64,000 bases of DNA from Phycisphaerae bacterium (GTDB taxonomy: Bacteria; Planctomycetota; Phycisphaerae; Phycisphaerales; Phycisphaeraceae), in contig JAUIGU010000002.1 in NCBI GenBank assembly GCA_030432595.1, forward strand, positions 1 through 64,000, given 5' to 3'. The notes beneath the pieces were generated by a model. The model searched no databases, had not been told where the DNA came from, and was given only the letters and a program-made list of their open reading frames with translations. A program made the translations under genes and the position numbers. Within the stretch, counting starts at the first letter, position 1. Each line of letters starts with the position of its first letter. This document shows positions 42,411-52,676 of the stretch, piece by piece.

Positions 42411-43778
42411 TCAGCCCGCGTTGCCGGCCGAACCGACTTGGCCCTCGATGCGGGCGACGGTCTGGTTGGCGGTGGCGGTGCCTGCGTCCTCGGGGTCGGC
42501 GTCGGCGAGCATGGCCTTGGCCGAGGCGACGGAGTCGGCGGCGGCCTGGCGGAAGGTGGCGGCCTGGTCGGCGAGCGGCGCGGCGGCCTGGGAGAGCCGG
42601 CTCTGAAGCTCGGGGGTCTGGTCGAACGCGGCACGGCCGGCCATCGCATCCAGCGACGCGCTCATCGACGCCGCGTAGCCCGCGGCGGTCGCGAGGGTCT
42701 GGGCGTGGACGAGCTGCTTGGCCAGCAGGTCGTTTTCGAGGGCGTCGCGGCCGGTACCCGACGCGCCCGAGAGCGCGCCTTGGAGCCCGGACACCGCGGC
42801 CGAGGCGTTCTGGCCGGCCGCGTCCAACGGCTGGCGTACCTCGGCGTCGAAGCGCTCGGCCAGGGCGACGGCGGCGGCGGCGAGCGTCTCGGCCTGGGCG
42901 GTCTGCTCATCGCGCAGAACGCGGACCGCCTGCTTGGCGTCGGCGCCGGCCTCTTCGAACACCTGACGGGCATCCTTGAGCTTCTCGAGCGCGGCGTCGG
43001 ACATCGCGGCGTCCCGCCGAGCCAGGACCAGGCCCGACTCGATCTTGTCCAGCCGGATCTCCAGCTCCTGCGCGGCGACGTCGGCGGCGTCGGCTTTTTG
43101 CTGGGCCTCCCCGGCACGGTCGAGCAAGGCGTACTTCTCCTCGCCGTCGGCGACGAAGGCCTGACTCTCGAGGCGCGATTTCTCGGTGAACGCTTCCTGA
43201 GCGGACTTTTTCTGCGCGTCGATCTGGCCGCGCAGCGTCGAGACTTCGTTGTCGAGCCGGCCGAGCGTCTCGGTCAGCGCGCCGCGGCGGGCGTCGAACT
43301 CCTGAATCGCGGCGTCAGTTTTGTCGATGGCGGTCTGCGGATCGACCTGCGCCGCGGTCGCGGTGGCGGCGACGGTGTCGACGGTTTCGATGTCCGCCAG
43401 CAGGTTCGCGATGTCGACCTTGATCTGGGCGAAGGCGAACTCCGCCTGGCGTCGCAGGCGGTCGGCGTCCTGCGTTTCGATGTCCGCCAGCAGCATGGCG
43501 GCCTGGGCCTTCTGCGTCGCGCTGCCCTGGTTGAAGACGCTCTGCAGCAGCGGCTTGGCCTCACGGAGTTTGCGGAGGCGTGCCTCGCTGACGCTCGTGT
43601 CGGGGTCGGGCGACGAGGCGTTGGCTTCGTTGATCAGGGCCAGCGCATCATCGAAGTCGCCCGCGGCGGCGAGGCGGTTCTGGGCCTCCTGGTCGCAGCC
43701 GGCGGTGAAGACGGCGGCGCCGGCGAGGCACAGGGCGGCGGCGGAACATCCGAACAACTTCGACAGGGCTTCGGGCAT
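42411..43778 (-). CDS. Lipoprotein with long coiled-coil body
   Basis: 455 residues. A lipobox (AAVFTAGC) at about residue 25 predicts lipid modification. The remainder is Ala/Glu/Asp/Gln-rich heptad-like helix (LGRLDNEVSTLRGQIDAQKK, ELEIRLDKIESGLVLARRDA), consistent with an elongated coiled coil. ATG 43778 is chosen so that the signal peptide is intact. I recognise no family. It follows the secreted protein gene at 43963 on the same strand with a 184-bp gap. Confidence 0.8.
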   Translation of the reverse strand: MPEALSKLFGCSAAALCLAGAAVFTAGCDQEAQNRLAAAGDFDDALALINEANASSPDPDTSVSEARLRKLREAKPLLQSVFNQGSATQKAQAAMLLADIETQDADRLRRQAEFAFAQIKVDIANLLADIETVDTVAATATAAQVDPQTAIDKTDAAIQEFDARRGALTETLGRLDNEVSTLRGQIDAQKKSAQEAFTEKSRLESQAFVADGEEKYALLDRAGEAQQKADAADVAAQELEIRLDKIESGLVLARRDAAMSDAALEKLKDARQVFEEAGADAKQAVRVLRDEQTAQAETLAAAAVALAERFDAEVRQPLDAAGQNASAAVSGLQGALSGASGTGRDALENDLLAKQLVHAQTLATAAGYAASMSASLDAMAGRAAFDQTPELQSRLSQAAAPLADQAATFRQAAADSVASAKAMLADADPEDAGTATANQTVARIEGQVGSAGNAG

Positions 43779-43962
43779 CGGGGTGACTCGTCGGCGGCGG
43801 TCGATGGACCGCCTGGGGATCGGGCCGGGGCTTCCCGGGACAACCACGCAGCGGGGCTGCGTCACGGGCGGCGCCGGTCCGTCGGCGCGGGGCTCGGCGG
43901 GCGGCCGAGGCGGGGTAATGTACCGCGCCACGCGGGTTTACGGGGGTTCAGTTGGACGGGGC

Positions 43963-45186
43963 TCAGTTGGCCGGGGCGGGCGTGTCGGCGTCCGGGGCGG
44001 CCGGGGCCGCGGGGGGATAGTCGATGCCGTAGTCCGGGGCCGGGCTGTAGAGCGTGCCGATCCAGTCCACGATCCGCAGGAACTGCGGGTCGTCGACCGA
44101 GCGGAAGGCCGGCTCCCACCCTTCGACCTGGGGCGCGGGCGAGGTCGCCAGTTCGCGGGGCAGTCCCCATTGCACCAGCAGCGAGTCCGCGGGCGAAACG
44201 CGGTCGATCATGGGCACGCCCTCGGGCCCCTTGTAGTTGTGGAGGACGTAGAAGTTGGTGTAGGCCTCTTCGACCGCGTTGGGCCGGGCCCCGAAGAGCT
44301 TGAGCCCGTCAACTTGGCCCTGCCCGAAGTGGCGGCGGAAGTAGGGCGCGACGTAGTCGTCGTTGACCGTGTTGCGGTAGGTCGCCAGCGCCGGCGGGTC
44401 GGTCAGGATCTCGACTTCACCGTAAAGGTCGCGCAACCGGGCGGCGAAGATCTCTTCCAACTGCTCGTAGGGCGGCCTGCGGCGGAACTCGGCCTGGGCG
44501 CGGCGGTCGAGCGGCTGGCCGTCGGCGTCGCGGTAGGACTGGAAGAACTTGTCCAGCGTCTCGCGCGGCACGCGGATGCCGCGCGGCTGGGCGCTCAGGT
44601 CCACCTCGTAGACCCGGATCAGGTTGACCTGCTCGGGCGTGAGCAGTTCGCCGGCCTCGGCGGGCTGGGCGCGGCCGGGGTTGCGCGGCGGTCGGCCCTG
44701 ATCTTCACGCACGCGGCGTGGGTCGTTCCCCGTGTCCACCTGCCGCCGGGCGAGTTCCTGATCCGCCTCGATGATGTTGATCAGGCGGACCACCCGCGGC
44801 TCACCGGGGAACAGCCGGGCCAGGTCCTGCAGCTCCCGCAGGGCCAGGTCCAGTGCCTTCATCTCGTAGAGGCGCTGCGACAGCGCGAACCGCCCTTCCA
44901 GGTCGTTGTCGTCCAGCTCCGGGCGGGTCTGCGCGTAGTACTCGTCGGCCGTGGGCTTGAGCTCGAACTCGGCAACCTGATCGCGCTGGACCGAGATCTC
45001 GATGCCGGAGATGTTGAGCACCACCACCTTGTCGTTCTGCGTGACCAGTTCGCCGGTCAACTCCCGGCCGTCGCGCGTCCGCACCGTGGCCTCGCGCGCC
45101 CACACCGCCGGCACCGTCAATACGAGCAATAGCGTGCCGGCCACCAGCGGCACGTACTCACGATTCGTCATCAAGCGGTACATCAT
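43963..45186 (-). CDS. Secreted protein of unknown function, 407 aa
   Basis: A signal peptide VPLVAGTLLLVLTVPAVWA is followed by a small beta-rich start (TVRTRDGRELTGELVTQNDK, VVVLNISGIEISVQRDQVAEF) that resembles a short SH3-like or LSM-like barrel found at the start of planctomycete proteins. A tetratricopeptide-like helical part follows (YEMKALDLALRELQDLARLF). The C-terminal half contains GQGQVDGLKLFGARPNAVEE and is not recognised. It sits between a lipoprotein gene and a receiver gene on the same strand. Confidence 0.75.
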   Translation of the reverse strand: MMYRLMTNREYVPLVAGTLLLVLTVPAVWAREATVRTRDGRELTGELVTQNDKVVVLNISGIEISVQRDQVAEFELKPTADEYYAQTRPELDDNDLEGRFALSQRLYEMKALDLALRELQDLARLFPGEPRVVRLINIIEADQELARRQVDTGNDPRRVREDQGRPPRNPGRAQPAEAGELLTPEQVNLIRVYEVDLSAQPRGIRVPRETLDKFFQSYRDADGQPLDRRAQAEFRRRPPYEQLEEIFAARLRDLYGEVEILTDPPALATYRNTVNDDYVAPYFRRHFGQGQVDGLKLFGARPNAVEEAYTNFYVLHNYKGPEGVPMIDRVSPADSLLVQWGLPRELATSPAPQVEGWEPAFRSVDDPQFLRIVDWIGTLYSPAPDYGIDYPPAAPAAPDADTPAPAN

Positions 45187-45316
45187 GATGCAGGCCTTTC
45201 AAAAAACGGGCCAAACCCGAACCACCGCGCAGACGGACCGTCCACCGTGTGACGGCCACCACGCCTTCCCATTCAGTATACGGCTGCATCTCCCCGACCC
45301 GAACCCCGGCCGAACG

Positions 45317-45703
45317 TCAGAGCAGCGACTCGACCTCGGCGATCAAACGCTCCATCCGCACCGGCTTGTGCAGGTAGCCGTCCACCCCGAGCGCCTCAGC
45401 GTACTCCTGGTGCCGTTTGCCCTCGTTCGCGGTGACCATCACGACCTTCGGGCAGACCTCGAACCGCTTGATCTTCTCAAGGACCAGAAAGCCGGACCGC
45501 TTGGGCAGCATCATGTCCAGCACCACCAGGTCCGGCGGGTCGGACTCGACGATCCGCACCGCCGTGTTCCCGTCGCCGCAGGTCTGCGTGAGCGCGCCCT
45601 CGGCCTGGAGCGCGTGGTCGATCGCGGCGCGGACCTCGCTGTCGTCGTCCACGATCAGGATTTTCTTGGCCTTCAAACGCAGGTCGTCGGTGGTGTCGGG
45701 CAT
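45317..45703 (-). CDS. Single-domain response regulator (CheY-like)
   Basis: 128 residues from ATG 45703. The receiver has acidic pocket ILIVDDDSEV, phosphoacceptor PDLVVLDMMLPKRSG, Thr in VVMVTANEG and Lys in YLHKPVRME. No output domain, so it acts through protein interaction or phosphorelay. The start is chosen because the upstream alternative only adds a Pro-rich leader. A kinase partner is not adjacent. Confidence 0.92.
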   Translation of the reverse strand: MPDTTDDLRLKAKKILIVDDDSEVRAAIDHALQAEGALTQTCGDGNTAVRIVESDPPDLVVLDMMLPKRSGFLVLEKIKRFEVCPKVVMVTANEGKRHQEYAEALGVDGYLHKPVRMERLIAEVESLL

Positions 45704-45790
45704 GGCGTAGCCGGGGAGCGGGTGCGGGAGTAGGTCGTCGGCCAATCGCCAACGCGATGCTCAGTGTAGCGAAGAACACCCCCCCATCTC

Positions 45791-45976
45791 TCAAGCACCC
45801 GCCGAACGCGACGACTCGGCATCGCCCTGCCGGGCACAGCGTTTCGAGCAATAACGCACATTCGCCCAGTCCCGTGCCCACTTCTTCCGCCAAAGGAACG
45901 ACCGGCCACACGCGGGGCAGACCTTGCTCGGCAGCCGCTGCTGGTCCGGGTTGCCTCGACGGGCCGGCCTGCTCAT
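45791..45976 (-). CDS. DUF2256 zinc-binding protein
   Basis: 61 residues. The signature runs [19 protein letters not shown] then [15 protein letters not shown], with four Cys spaced as in a small treble-clef or zinc ribbon. Family members typically sit beside photolyase or cryptochrome genes. Here it overlaps the upstream SDR gene by four bases (ATGA), in the same photoreactivation cluster. Confidence 0.88.
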   Translation of the reverse strand: MSRPARRGNPDQQRLPSKVCPACGRSFLWRKKWARDWANVRYCSKRCARQGDAESSRSAGA

Positions 45977-47568
45977 GACGACGCGTCCGTCTGGTGGTTG
46001 CTTGCACGAAAGACCGCCGTGGGTTCGGTTTGTTGCTGCCAGAGCGTCTTGGCCGTCTGCTCGATGCCGCGCAGCATGCCCGGAAAGATGAACCCGTGGG
46101 CCGGCAATAGCGCATACCAGTACAACGCACCCGGCAACCCGAACGGCTCGAACACCGCGGTCTGCCGCAGCCGTGCCCCGTCACGCGTCGGCTCCACCTC
46201 CCACTGCAGCCACGCCCGGCCGGGCAGCTTCATCTCGGCCCGCAAACGCAGCACACCGACCGCCGGGTCTTGTGGTTCCGGCACCTCTCCCGACTCTCCG
46301 GCGTCCATGCGTTCTCCCGGCGCGTCCACGCGCTCCACCCGCCAGAAGTCCAGCGCCTCGCCCTCGAGGATGCGGTCCGGGTCGCGCCGGCCGCGCCGCA
46401 GCCCCGGCCCGCCGATCAGCCGGTCGAACAGGCCCCGCACCGCCCACGCCCAGCCCCAGCCGTGGTACCCGTGCGGCCCGCCGAGCCGGCACACCGCCTC
46501 GAACACCCGCGCCGCCGGCACGTCCGTCACCAACTCTCTCCGGTCGCGGCAGAGCCCCTCGCGCTCGTCGATCTGACTCGACACCTCCGCGGACGACCCG
46601 TCGCGCGTCGAGGCCAATACGCCAGCGCTCTGCGGCGCGCCGCTCCACCGCGTCTCGACCTGGCCTTCGTCGATCTTCCCCAGCGCGTACCGCACCGCCG
46701 CGCGGTAATCCAACGGCACAACATCCGGGAAGCGTGCCGACGCCTCAGCCGTGTCCGCGACCAGCGGCTGCGTCACCCCCGCCACCAACGGCACCGCCAG
46801 CGAATTCGGGATCGGCGTCACCAGCCCCACCCACCGCGCTGCAAGCTTCGGAGCCAACACCGGCGTCGGGATGATCCACCGCCGCAGCCCGCGCTCCGCC
46901 GCGAAGCCGTGCATCATCGCTTTGAACGAAAGCATCTCGCCACCCACGTCCACCACCCCCGCCGGCCCAATGCGCAGCGCCGCCTCCAGGTACGCCAGCA
47001 CATCACGCACCGCGATCGGCGTCACACTCGTGTTCACCCAACGCGGCGTCACCATCACCGGCAGACGCTCCGTCAAATACCGCACCATCTCGAAACTCGC
47101 CGACCCCGACCCGATGATGGGCCCGGCCCTGAATTCCGTCACTTTTCCCGGCAAACGCTCCGCCAGCACCTCCCCCACTTCCGCCCGACTCCGAAGGTGT
47201 TCGCTGCGCACCGTGCCCTCGGGTTGAAGCCCGCCGAGGTACACGACGTGCGCCGGCCCGCCTTGCGCTGAGGCGTGACACGCCGTACAGAAGTGCTCCG
47301 CCGCCTTTCGATCCTGCGCCGCAAAGTCCTGGCCCGCGTACATCGAGTGCACGAGGTAATACGCGGCGTCCACGTCGTCCAGAACCCCTTGCAACGAGGC
47401 CGGCTCGAGCAGGTCGCCCCGCCGCACCTCCACGCGCTGCTCCCATTCCCGCCCGCGCACCGAATCGAAATCCCGCACCAGCACCCGCACGTCGTGGCCC
47501 ACGTCCAGCAAACGCGGCACCAGCCGCCCGCCGATGTACCCCGTTGCGCCCGTGACCAACACCTTCAT
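45973..47568 (-). CDS. NAD(P)-binding SDR-type protein with C-terminal DUF2867
   Basis: 531 residues. The N-terminal Rossmann domain shows [17 protein letters not shown] and [11 protein letters not shown]; catalytic-type residues lie in AAYYLVHSM and [19 protein letters not shown]. The C-terminal part after about residue 330 is DUF2867 ([55 protein letters not shown]). This fusion is typical of proteins encoded next to photolyases. Its substrate is unknown. Downstream it overlaps the DUF2256 gene; upstream lies mirror element I and the DPRP-type photolyase. Confidence 0.9.
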   Translation of the reverse strand: MKVLVTGATGYIGGRLVPRLLDVGHDVRVLVRDFDSVRGREWEQRVEVRRGDLLEPASLQGVLDDVDAAYYLVHSMYAGQDFAAQDRKAAEHFCTACHASAQGGPAHVVYLGGLQPEGTVRSEHLRSRAEVGEVLAERLPGKVTEFRAGPIIGSGSASFEMVRYLTERLPVMVTPRWVNTSVTPIAVRDVLAYLEAALRIGPAGVVDVGGEMLSFKAMMHGFAAERGLRRWIIPTPVLAPKLAARWVGLVTPIPNSLAVPLVAGVTQPLVADTAEASARFPDVVPLDYRAAVRYALGKIDEGQVETRWSGAPQSAGVLASTRDGSSAEVSSQIDEREGLCRDRRELVTDVPAARVFEAVCRLGGPHGYHGWGWAWAVRGLFDRLIGGPGLRRGRRDPDRILEGEALDFWRVERVDAPGERMDAGESGEVPEPQDPAVGVLRLRAEMKLPGRAWLQWEVEPTRDGARLRQTAVFEPFGLPGALYWYALLPAHGFIFPGMLRGIEQTAKTLWQQQTEPTAVFRASNHQTDASS

Positions 47569-47595
47569 GCGGTGATCCTAGACCTCAAGGAGGCT

Positions 47596-47704
47596 GAACC
47601 GCCAAGACGCCATGGTCGCCAAGCTCGCCAAGCGAAGCAAAAACTCACTCAAACCAACAAAGAACTTAAATGTCTTCTTGGTGCTCTTGGCGTCTTGGCC
47701 ATTC
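47596..47704. repeat. Mirror element I: GCCAAGACGCC-type inverted arms
   Basis: The left arm (47596-47632) has GAACCGCCAAGACGCC then TCGCCAAGC repeats; the right arm (47672-47704) inverts GAATGGCCAAGACGCCAAGA. The spacer is about 39 bp. It fills the gap between the photolyase stop and the SDR start, and the photolyase stop codon lies in the right arm. Confidence 0.75.
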
Positions 47705-49247
47705 AACCTTCTTCCGTCACCTCCGCGATGAACTTGCCCGCCTTGGTGAAGATGCGGTGCTTGCGTTCGTCATCCATCTTGTTCAGCGTGCCGAGCATCA
47801 CCGACAGCCGGGCGTTGCCCTCGAAAAAGTCGCGGTGGTGGTCTACAAACCGCCAGTACAAGCCGTCAAGCACCTCGCACCAATCCTCCGACTTCGTGTA
47901 GCAGTCGCTCATCTTCACCAGGTAGTTGCTGCCGCAGACGTACGGCTTGGTCGCGAACACGCCGCCGTCGCTCATCAAGCCCATGCCGTACACGTTCGGG
48001 GCCATCACCCAGTCGCTGCTGTCGACGAACATGTCCATGAACCAGGCGTACGCCTGACGCGGGTGCACCTCGCAGAGGTTGAACAGGTTGCCCATGACCA
48101 TGAGCCGCTCGATGTGGTGCGTCCACCCGAAGTTCAAGGCTTTCTTGATCACGTCGTCCAGCGGCCGCAGCCCCGTGGTGCCGTCGTACCAGCAAGGCTT
48201 GAGCGTCCGCGTGTGCCCCCAAAAGTTCTTCCGCTCGTGCGTGTCGTCGTAGTGCTGATACACCCCGCGGATGAACTCCCGCCAGCCGATGACTTGACGG
48301 ACGAAGCCCTCGAGCGAGTTGATGGGGATGCCGTGTTCGTCGGCATGCTCAACCGCGCGCCCCACGATCTCGCCCGGCGTGATCAAACCCAGGTTCATCA
48401 TCGGCGACAGCACGGAGTGAAACAGCACCGGGTCGCGGTCGCTGAGTGCATCTTCGTAAGGCCCGAATCCCCGGAAGCGTTCATTCAGAAACGCACGCAA
48501 CCAGGCCAGCGCCTGGCGCCGCGTCGTGGGCAACCAGAACCCATCCGCGTCACCGGGGTGATCCACGAAACGGTCCTTGACCAACGCCTGCACCGCGCGA
48601 ACGTGCTCCGTCGGCTCTGCCCAACGCGTCTCCGGGACCTCCACCTTACCGGGGAGCTTCTTGCGGTTTTCGTCGTCGAAGCTCCAACGCCCGCCCGTCG
48701 GCTTACCGTCTTTGGTCAGCAGCAAATCCAGTCGCTTGCGCTGCCGCTCGTAGAACCGGGCCATGAACGGCTTGCCGTCGCAGTCCTCGACGTACTCCGC
48801 GAACGCCTTCCGCGGGGTTACGAACATTGGCGAGGACAGCACCGTCAGCTTCAACCCCTTCCGCTCCGCAAAGTCTTCGATCCGCTGCTCAAACCACTTG
48901 TCCTCGATCTCCCAGACAATCAACTCGTCGCAATCGAGCGACTTCGTTTCGTCCAGGTACCGCTCGAGCTTGGTCTCGTACTTCGTCCTGAGCTGCGCTC
49001 CGGCCTGGTCTTCGAGTGATTCATAATGAACCGTGCATCCGTGGCCCCGCAGCTCGTCCCGGTAGCTCCGCATCGCCGCGAGGAACAGCACGATCTTCTG
49101 CTGGTGGTGCTTCGTGAACGTGCAGAGCTCGTAGTCCTCGGCGATGAAGTACCGCGGTGTCGTGGGGTCCTTGCCCTGCTTCTGCAACTCCGCCCAAGGA
49201 AAGAGTTGGTTCCCCAACACCACGAAAACCTTCTTGATCGACGCCAT
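47703..49247 (-). CDS. Cryptochrome/photolyase, DPRP (FeS-BCP-like) family
   Basis: 514 residues from ATG 49247 (MASIKKVFVVLGNQLFPW). The family start VVLGNQLFPW and IVWEIEDKWFEQRIEDFAER match the DPRP family, which includes bacterial (6-4) photolyases binding FAD and a [4Fe-4S] cluster. Later segments include RGFGPYEDALSDRDPVLFHS, LNFGWTHHIERLMVMGNLFN and TKPYVCGSNYLVKMSDCYTK. The Cys-x-x-Cys that usually holds the cluster is not obvious. It diverges from the class II photolyase gene across 49 bp. Confidence 0.88.
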   Translation of the reverse strand: MASIKKVFVVLGNQLFPWAELQKQGKDPTTPRYFIAEDYELCTFTKHHQQKIVLFLAAMRSYRDELRGHGCTVHYESLEDQAGAQLRTKYETKLERYLDETKSLDCDELIVWEIEDKWFEQRIEDFAERKGLKLTVLSSPMFVTPRKAFAEYVEDCDGKPFMARFYERQRKRLDLLLTKDGKPTGGRWSFDDENRKKLPGKVEVPETRWAEPTEHVRAVQALVKDRFVDHPGDADGFWLPTTRRQALAWLRAFLNERFRGFGPYEDALSDRDPVLFHSVLSPMMNLGLITPGEIVGRAVEHADEHGIPINSLEGFVRQVIGWREFIRGVYQHYDDTHERKNFWGHTRTLKPCWYDGTTGLRPLDDVIKKALNFGWTHHIERLMVMGNLFNLCEVHPRQAYAWFMDMFVDSSDWVMAPNVYGMGLMSDGGVFATKPYVCGSNYLVKMSDCYTKSEDWCEVLDGLYWRFVDHHRDFFEGNARLSVMLGTLNKMDDERKHRIFTKAGKFIAEVTEEG

Positions 49248-49296
49248 GGCGGACGTTAGGCCGGACGATTCCAACGGGCCGGGTCTAGACTCTGCC
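49248..49296. promoter_or_regulatory. 49-bp divergent promoter region between two photolyase genes
   Basis: Both start codons lie in CCATGGC contexts facing outward, and the gap is only 49 bases, so the two promoters must overlap or lie within the coding ends. A shared light-responsive control is likely but no binding site is identifiable. Confidence 0.4.
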
Positions 49297-50757
49297 ATGG
49301 CCACCCAGACCATCGACGCCACCCGCATCAAGCCGCTGCACGACGCCGATCCGAACACGTCCGGGCAATACGTCCTTTACAGCATGGAGTCGAGCAACCG
49401 GGCCGAGGACAACCACGCCCTGGAGTATGCGGTCCAGAGGGCGAACGAGTTGAACAAACGTCTACTTGTGCTCTGGCCGCTGTTCGGCGACGCCTTCGGC
49501 TCGCACCGCCGGCAGAAGCACTTCCTCCTGCAAGGCGTCCGTGAAGTCGGCGAGAAGCTTAAACGCCGAAAGATCAAGTTCGCGGTGCAATACGGCGAAC
49601 AAGCCCAGAAGACGATCGAGTTCGCGAAGGACGCCGCGCTGGTCGTGGTCGACCGCGGCTACCTCCGCCACCACACCGCCTGGCGCGACGAGGTGGCAAC
49701 CAAGGTCGACGTGCCCGTGATCGAGGTCGAGACGGACGTGGTCGTGCCCATCGAAACCGCCAGCGACAAACGCGAGCATGCCGCGCGGACGATCCGCCCC
49801 AAGATCATGCGACAACTCGACGACCACCTCGTCGAGCTCAAGGCCACCACGCTCAAGAAGGACTCGCTCAACCTCTCGGTCGACTCCGTGCCGCTGGGCG
49901 ACCTCGCCGCCGTACTCGACAAGCTCAAGCTCAAGGACGGCTTCGGCGGCGAGGACGAAGGCGTCGGCCCGGTCCCGCTGTTCACCGGCGGCGGCGACGA
50001 GGCCAAACGCGTCTTCCGCGCGTTCCTCAAGGACAAATTCAAAAACTATTCCGAGCACCGCAACCAGCCGCAGACCTCCGACTGCTCTTACATGTCCATG
50101 TACCTGCATTTCGGCATGGTCTCGCCGATCTGGCTCGCCATGCAGGCTCTTGATTCGACTTCCGGGGGCGGGGGCAAGGACGACCGTGACGACTTCATCG
50201 AAGAACTCGTGGTCCGCCGGGAGCTCGCCATCAACTTCTGCGCCTTCGGCGACGACTACGACCAGTATTCCGCCATCCCGAACTTCGCAAAAAACACGCT
50301 CGATAAGCACAAGGACGACGACCGCCCGCACCGCTACACGGCGCAACAGCTCGAAGACGCGCAGACCCACGACCCCTACTGGAACGCCGCCATGCGCGAG
50401 ATGCGCTACACCGGCTACATGCACAACTACATGCGGATGTACTGGGGCAAGAAGATCATCGAGTGGACCAACACGCCGCAGTACGCGTTCAAGACCGCGC
50501 TGCACCTCAACGACAAGTACTTCCTCGACGGCCGGGACCCCAACAGCTACACCGGCGTCTCCTGGTGCTTCGGCACGCACGACCGCGGCTGGACCGAGCG
50601 CGAAATCTTTGGCACCGTCCGCTACATGAACGCCAACGGCCTGAAACGTAAGGCCGACCCGGAGGCGTACGTCGAGAAGGTCGATGAACTCGTCGCCGAG
50701 GTCGGTGGGCCGGAGGCGAACCACGAACACGAGAAAGACTCGCTGTTTTCGGGATGA
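49297..50757 (+). CDS. Deoxyribodipyrimidine photolyase, class II (CPD)
   Basis: 486 residues. The C-terminal FAD-binding region has YTGYMHNYMRMYWGKKIIEW, YFLDGRDPNSYTGVSWCFG and HDRGWTEREIFGTVRYMNAN, which are class II hallmarks. The N-terminal Rossmann-like domain shows VLYSMESSNRAEDNHALEYA. It repairs cyclobutane pyrimidine dimers with light. Upstream ATGs exist but the N-terminus MATQTIDATRIKPLHD is typical. Divergent from the DPRP photolyase. Confidence 0.95.
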   Translation: MATQTIDATRIKPLHDADPNTSGQYVLYSMESSNRAEDNHALEYAVQRANELNKRLLVLWPLFGDAFGSHRRQKHFLLQGVREVGEKLKRRKIKFAVQYGEQAQKTIEFAKDAALVVVDRGYLRHHTAWRDEVATKVDVPVIEVETDVVVPIETASDKREHAARTIRPKIMRQLDDHLVELKATTLKKDSLNLSVDSVPLGDLAAVLDKLKLKDGFGGEDEGVGPVPLFTGGGDEAKRVFRAFLKDKFKNYSEHRNQPQTSDCSYMSMYLHFGMVSPIWLAMQALDSTSGGGGKDDRDDFIEELVVRRELAINFCAFGDDYDQYSAIPNFAKNTLDKHKDDDRPHRYTAQQLEDAQTHDPYWNAAMREMRYTGYMHNYMRMYWGKKIIEWTNTPQYAFKTALHLNDKYFLDGRDPNSYTGVSWCFGTHDRGWTEREIFGTVRYMNANGLKRKADPEAYVEKVDELVAEVGGPEANHEHEKDSLFSG

Positions 50758-50821
50758 CGGAATCTACAACGTTTGCGCCGTGCTCCCGACGAAATCGGAA
50801 CGCGCTGCTACGGTTCGTGGC

Positions 50822-51325
50822 ATGGGCCAACCCGAACTCCACGTCATCTGCGGCCTGCCCGGCACCGGGAAAACCACGCTCGCCAAACGCCTCGAAACCA
50901 GCCTGCCGGGCGTGCGGCTCTGCCCCGACGAATGGATCACCGCCGTCTTCCCCGAGCGGCGACACGGTTATGTCAATCACAACTACCGCGACGACATCGA
51001 GCAGCTGCAGTGGCGGCTCGGCAAACGCATGCTTGCGGCCGGGTGCAGCGTGATCGTCGAGTGGGGCACGTGGGGCCGGAGCGAACGTGACCGGCTGCGC
51101 GACGAAGGCCGGTCCGCGGGGGCAAAAGTCGCCTTGCATTATCTCGACGTCCCGATGGACGAGATCCGCCGGCGCTTGCTTGCGCGCAACCAGAACCGCG
51201 CGGCCGACGAACTCTTCATGCCGCCCGAACGCATCGACGAATGGTTTGCCGAGTGGACAGCGGTCATCGAACGCCCGACGCCAGAGGAGTTCGCGCTTTG
51301 GGATGACGCCCGATCTTCCCCGTAG
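50822..51325 (+). CDS. P-loop AAA-type ATPase/kinase, 167 aa
   Basis: ATG 50822. A P-loop near the N-terminus (ICGLPGTGKTTLAKRLE) is followed by LCPDEWITAVFP, a Walker B-like VIVEWGTWGRSERD and a C-terminal LDVPMDEIRRRLLARN. The layout is of small zeta-toxin/gluconate-kinase-like P-loop proteins that phosphorylate small molecules or nucleotides. The substrate is unknown. It lies 65 bases after the photolyase and before mirror element F. Confidence 0.82.
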   Translation: MGQPELHVICGLPGTGKTTLAKRLETSLPGVRLCPDEWITAVFPERRHGYVNHNYRDDIEQLQWRLGKRMLAAGCSVIVEWGTWGRSERDRLRDEGRSAGAKVALHYLDVPMDEIRRRLLARNQNRAADELFMPPERIDEWFAEWTAVIERPTPEEFALWDDARSSP

Positions 51326-51339
51326 CCACCACTTGTCAA

Positions 51340-51484
51340 ACCGGGGTTTCGGGTCTGGGGCTTGGGGTCGGGGAGACAGGCCGGGCTGGATGCGATACGT
51401 TCCGCCGTTCGGAGTCGCGGCATCGCTGTGCTCCAGGCGCGTTTGCAGACCAAACCCCAAGCCCCCGACCCCACACCCCAGAGC
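51340..51484. repeat. Mirror element F: GGGGTC-type heptads
   Basis: The left arm (51340-51380) has consecutive heptads GGTTTCG, GGTCTGG, GGCTTGG, GGTCGGG. The right arm (51447-51484), on the minus strand, has GGGGTGT, GGGGTCG, GGGGCTT, GGGGTTT, GGTCTGC. The spacer is about 66 bp. The right arm ends 3 bases before the ychF ATG. Confidence 0.85.
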
Positions 51485-51487
51485 ACC

Positions 51488-52582
<1,095 letters not shown>

Positions 52583-52618
52583 CGAGAGAAGCCGATTCAA
52601 CGCGATATGAGGTGCATG

Positions 52619-52668
52619 CATAGCTGCAGTCCAACGGACTGCGCGCACGCCATTGGCGGGCGGCTATG
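52619..52668. repeat. Double-palindrome element (family 1), probable bidirectional terminator
   Basis: The hairpin GCAGTCC-AAC-GGACTGC (52626-52642) and a second hairpin CGCC-ATT-GGCG lie inside outer arms CATAGCTGC and GCGGCTATG. It sits between the convergent ychF and the zinc-ribbon gene at 52677. It shares CCAACGG and GCGCGCA with the copy at 503-550. Confidence 0.7.
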
Positions 52669-52676
52669 AATCTGCG

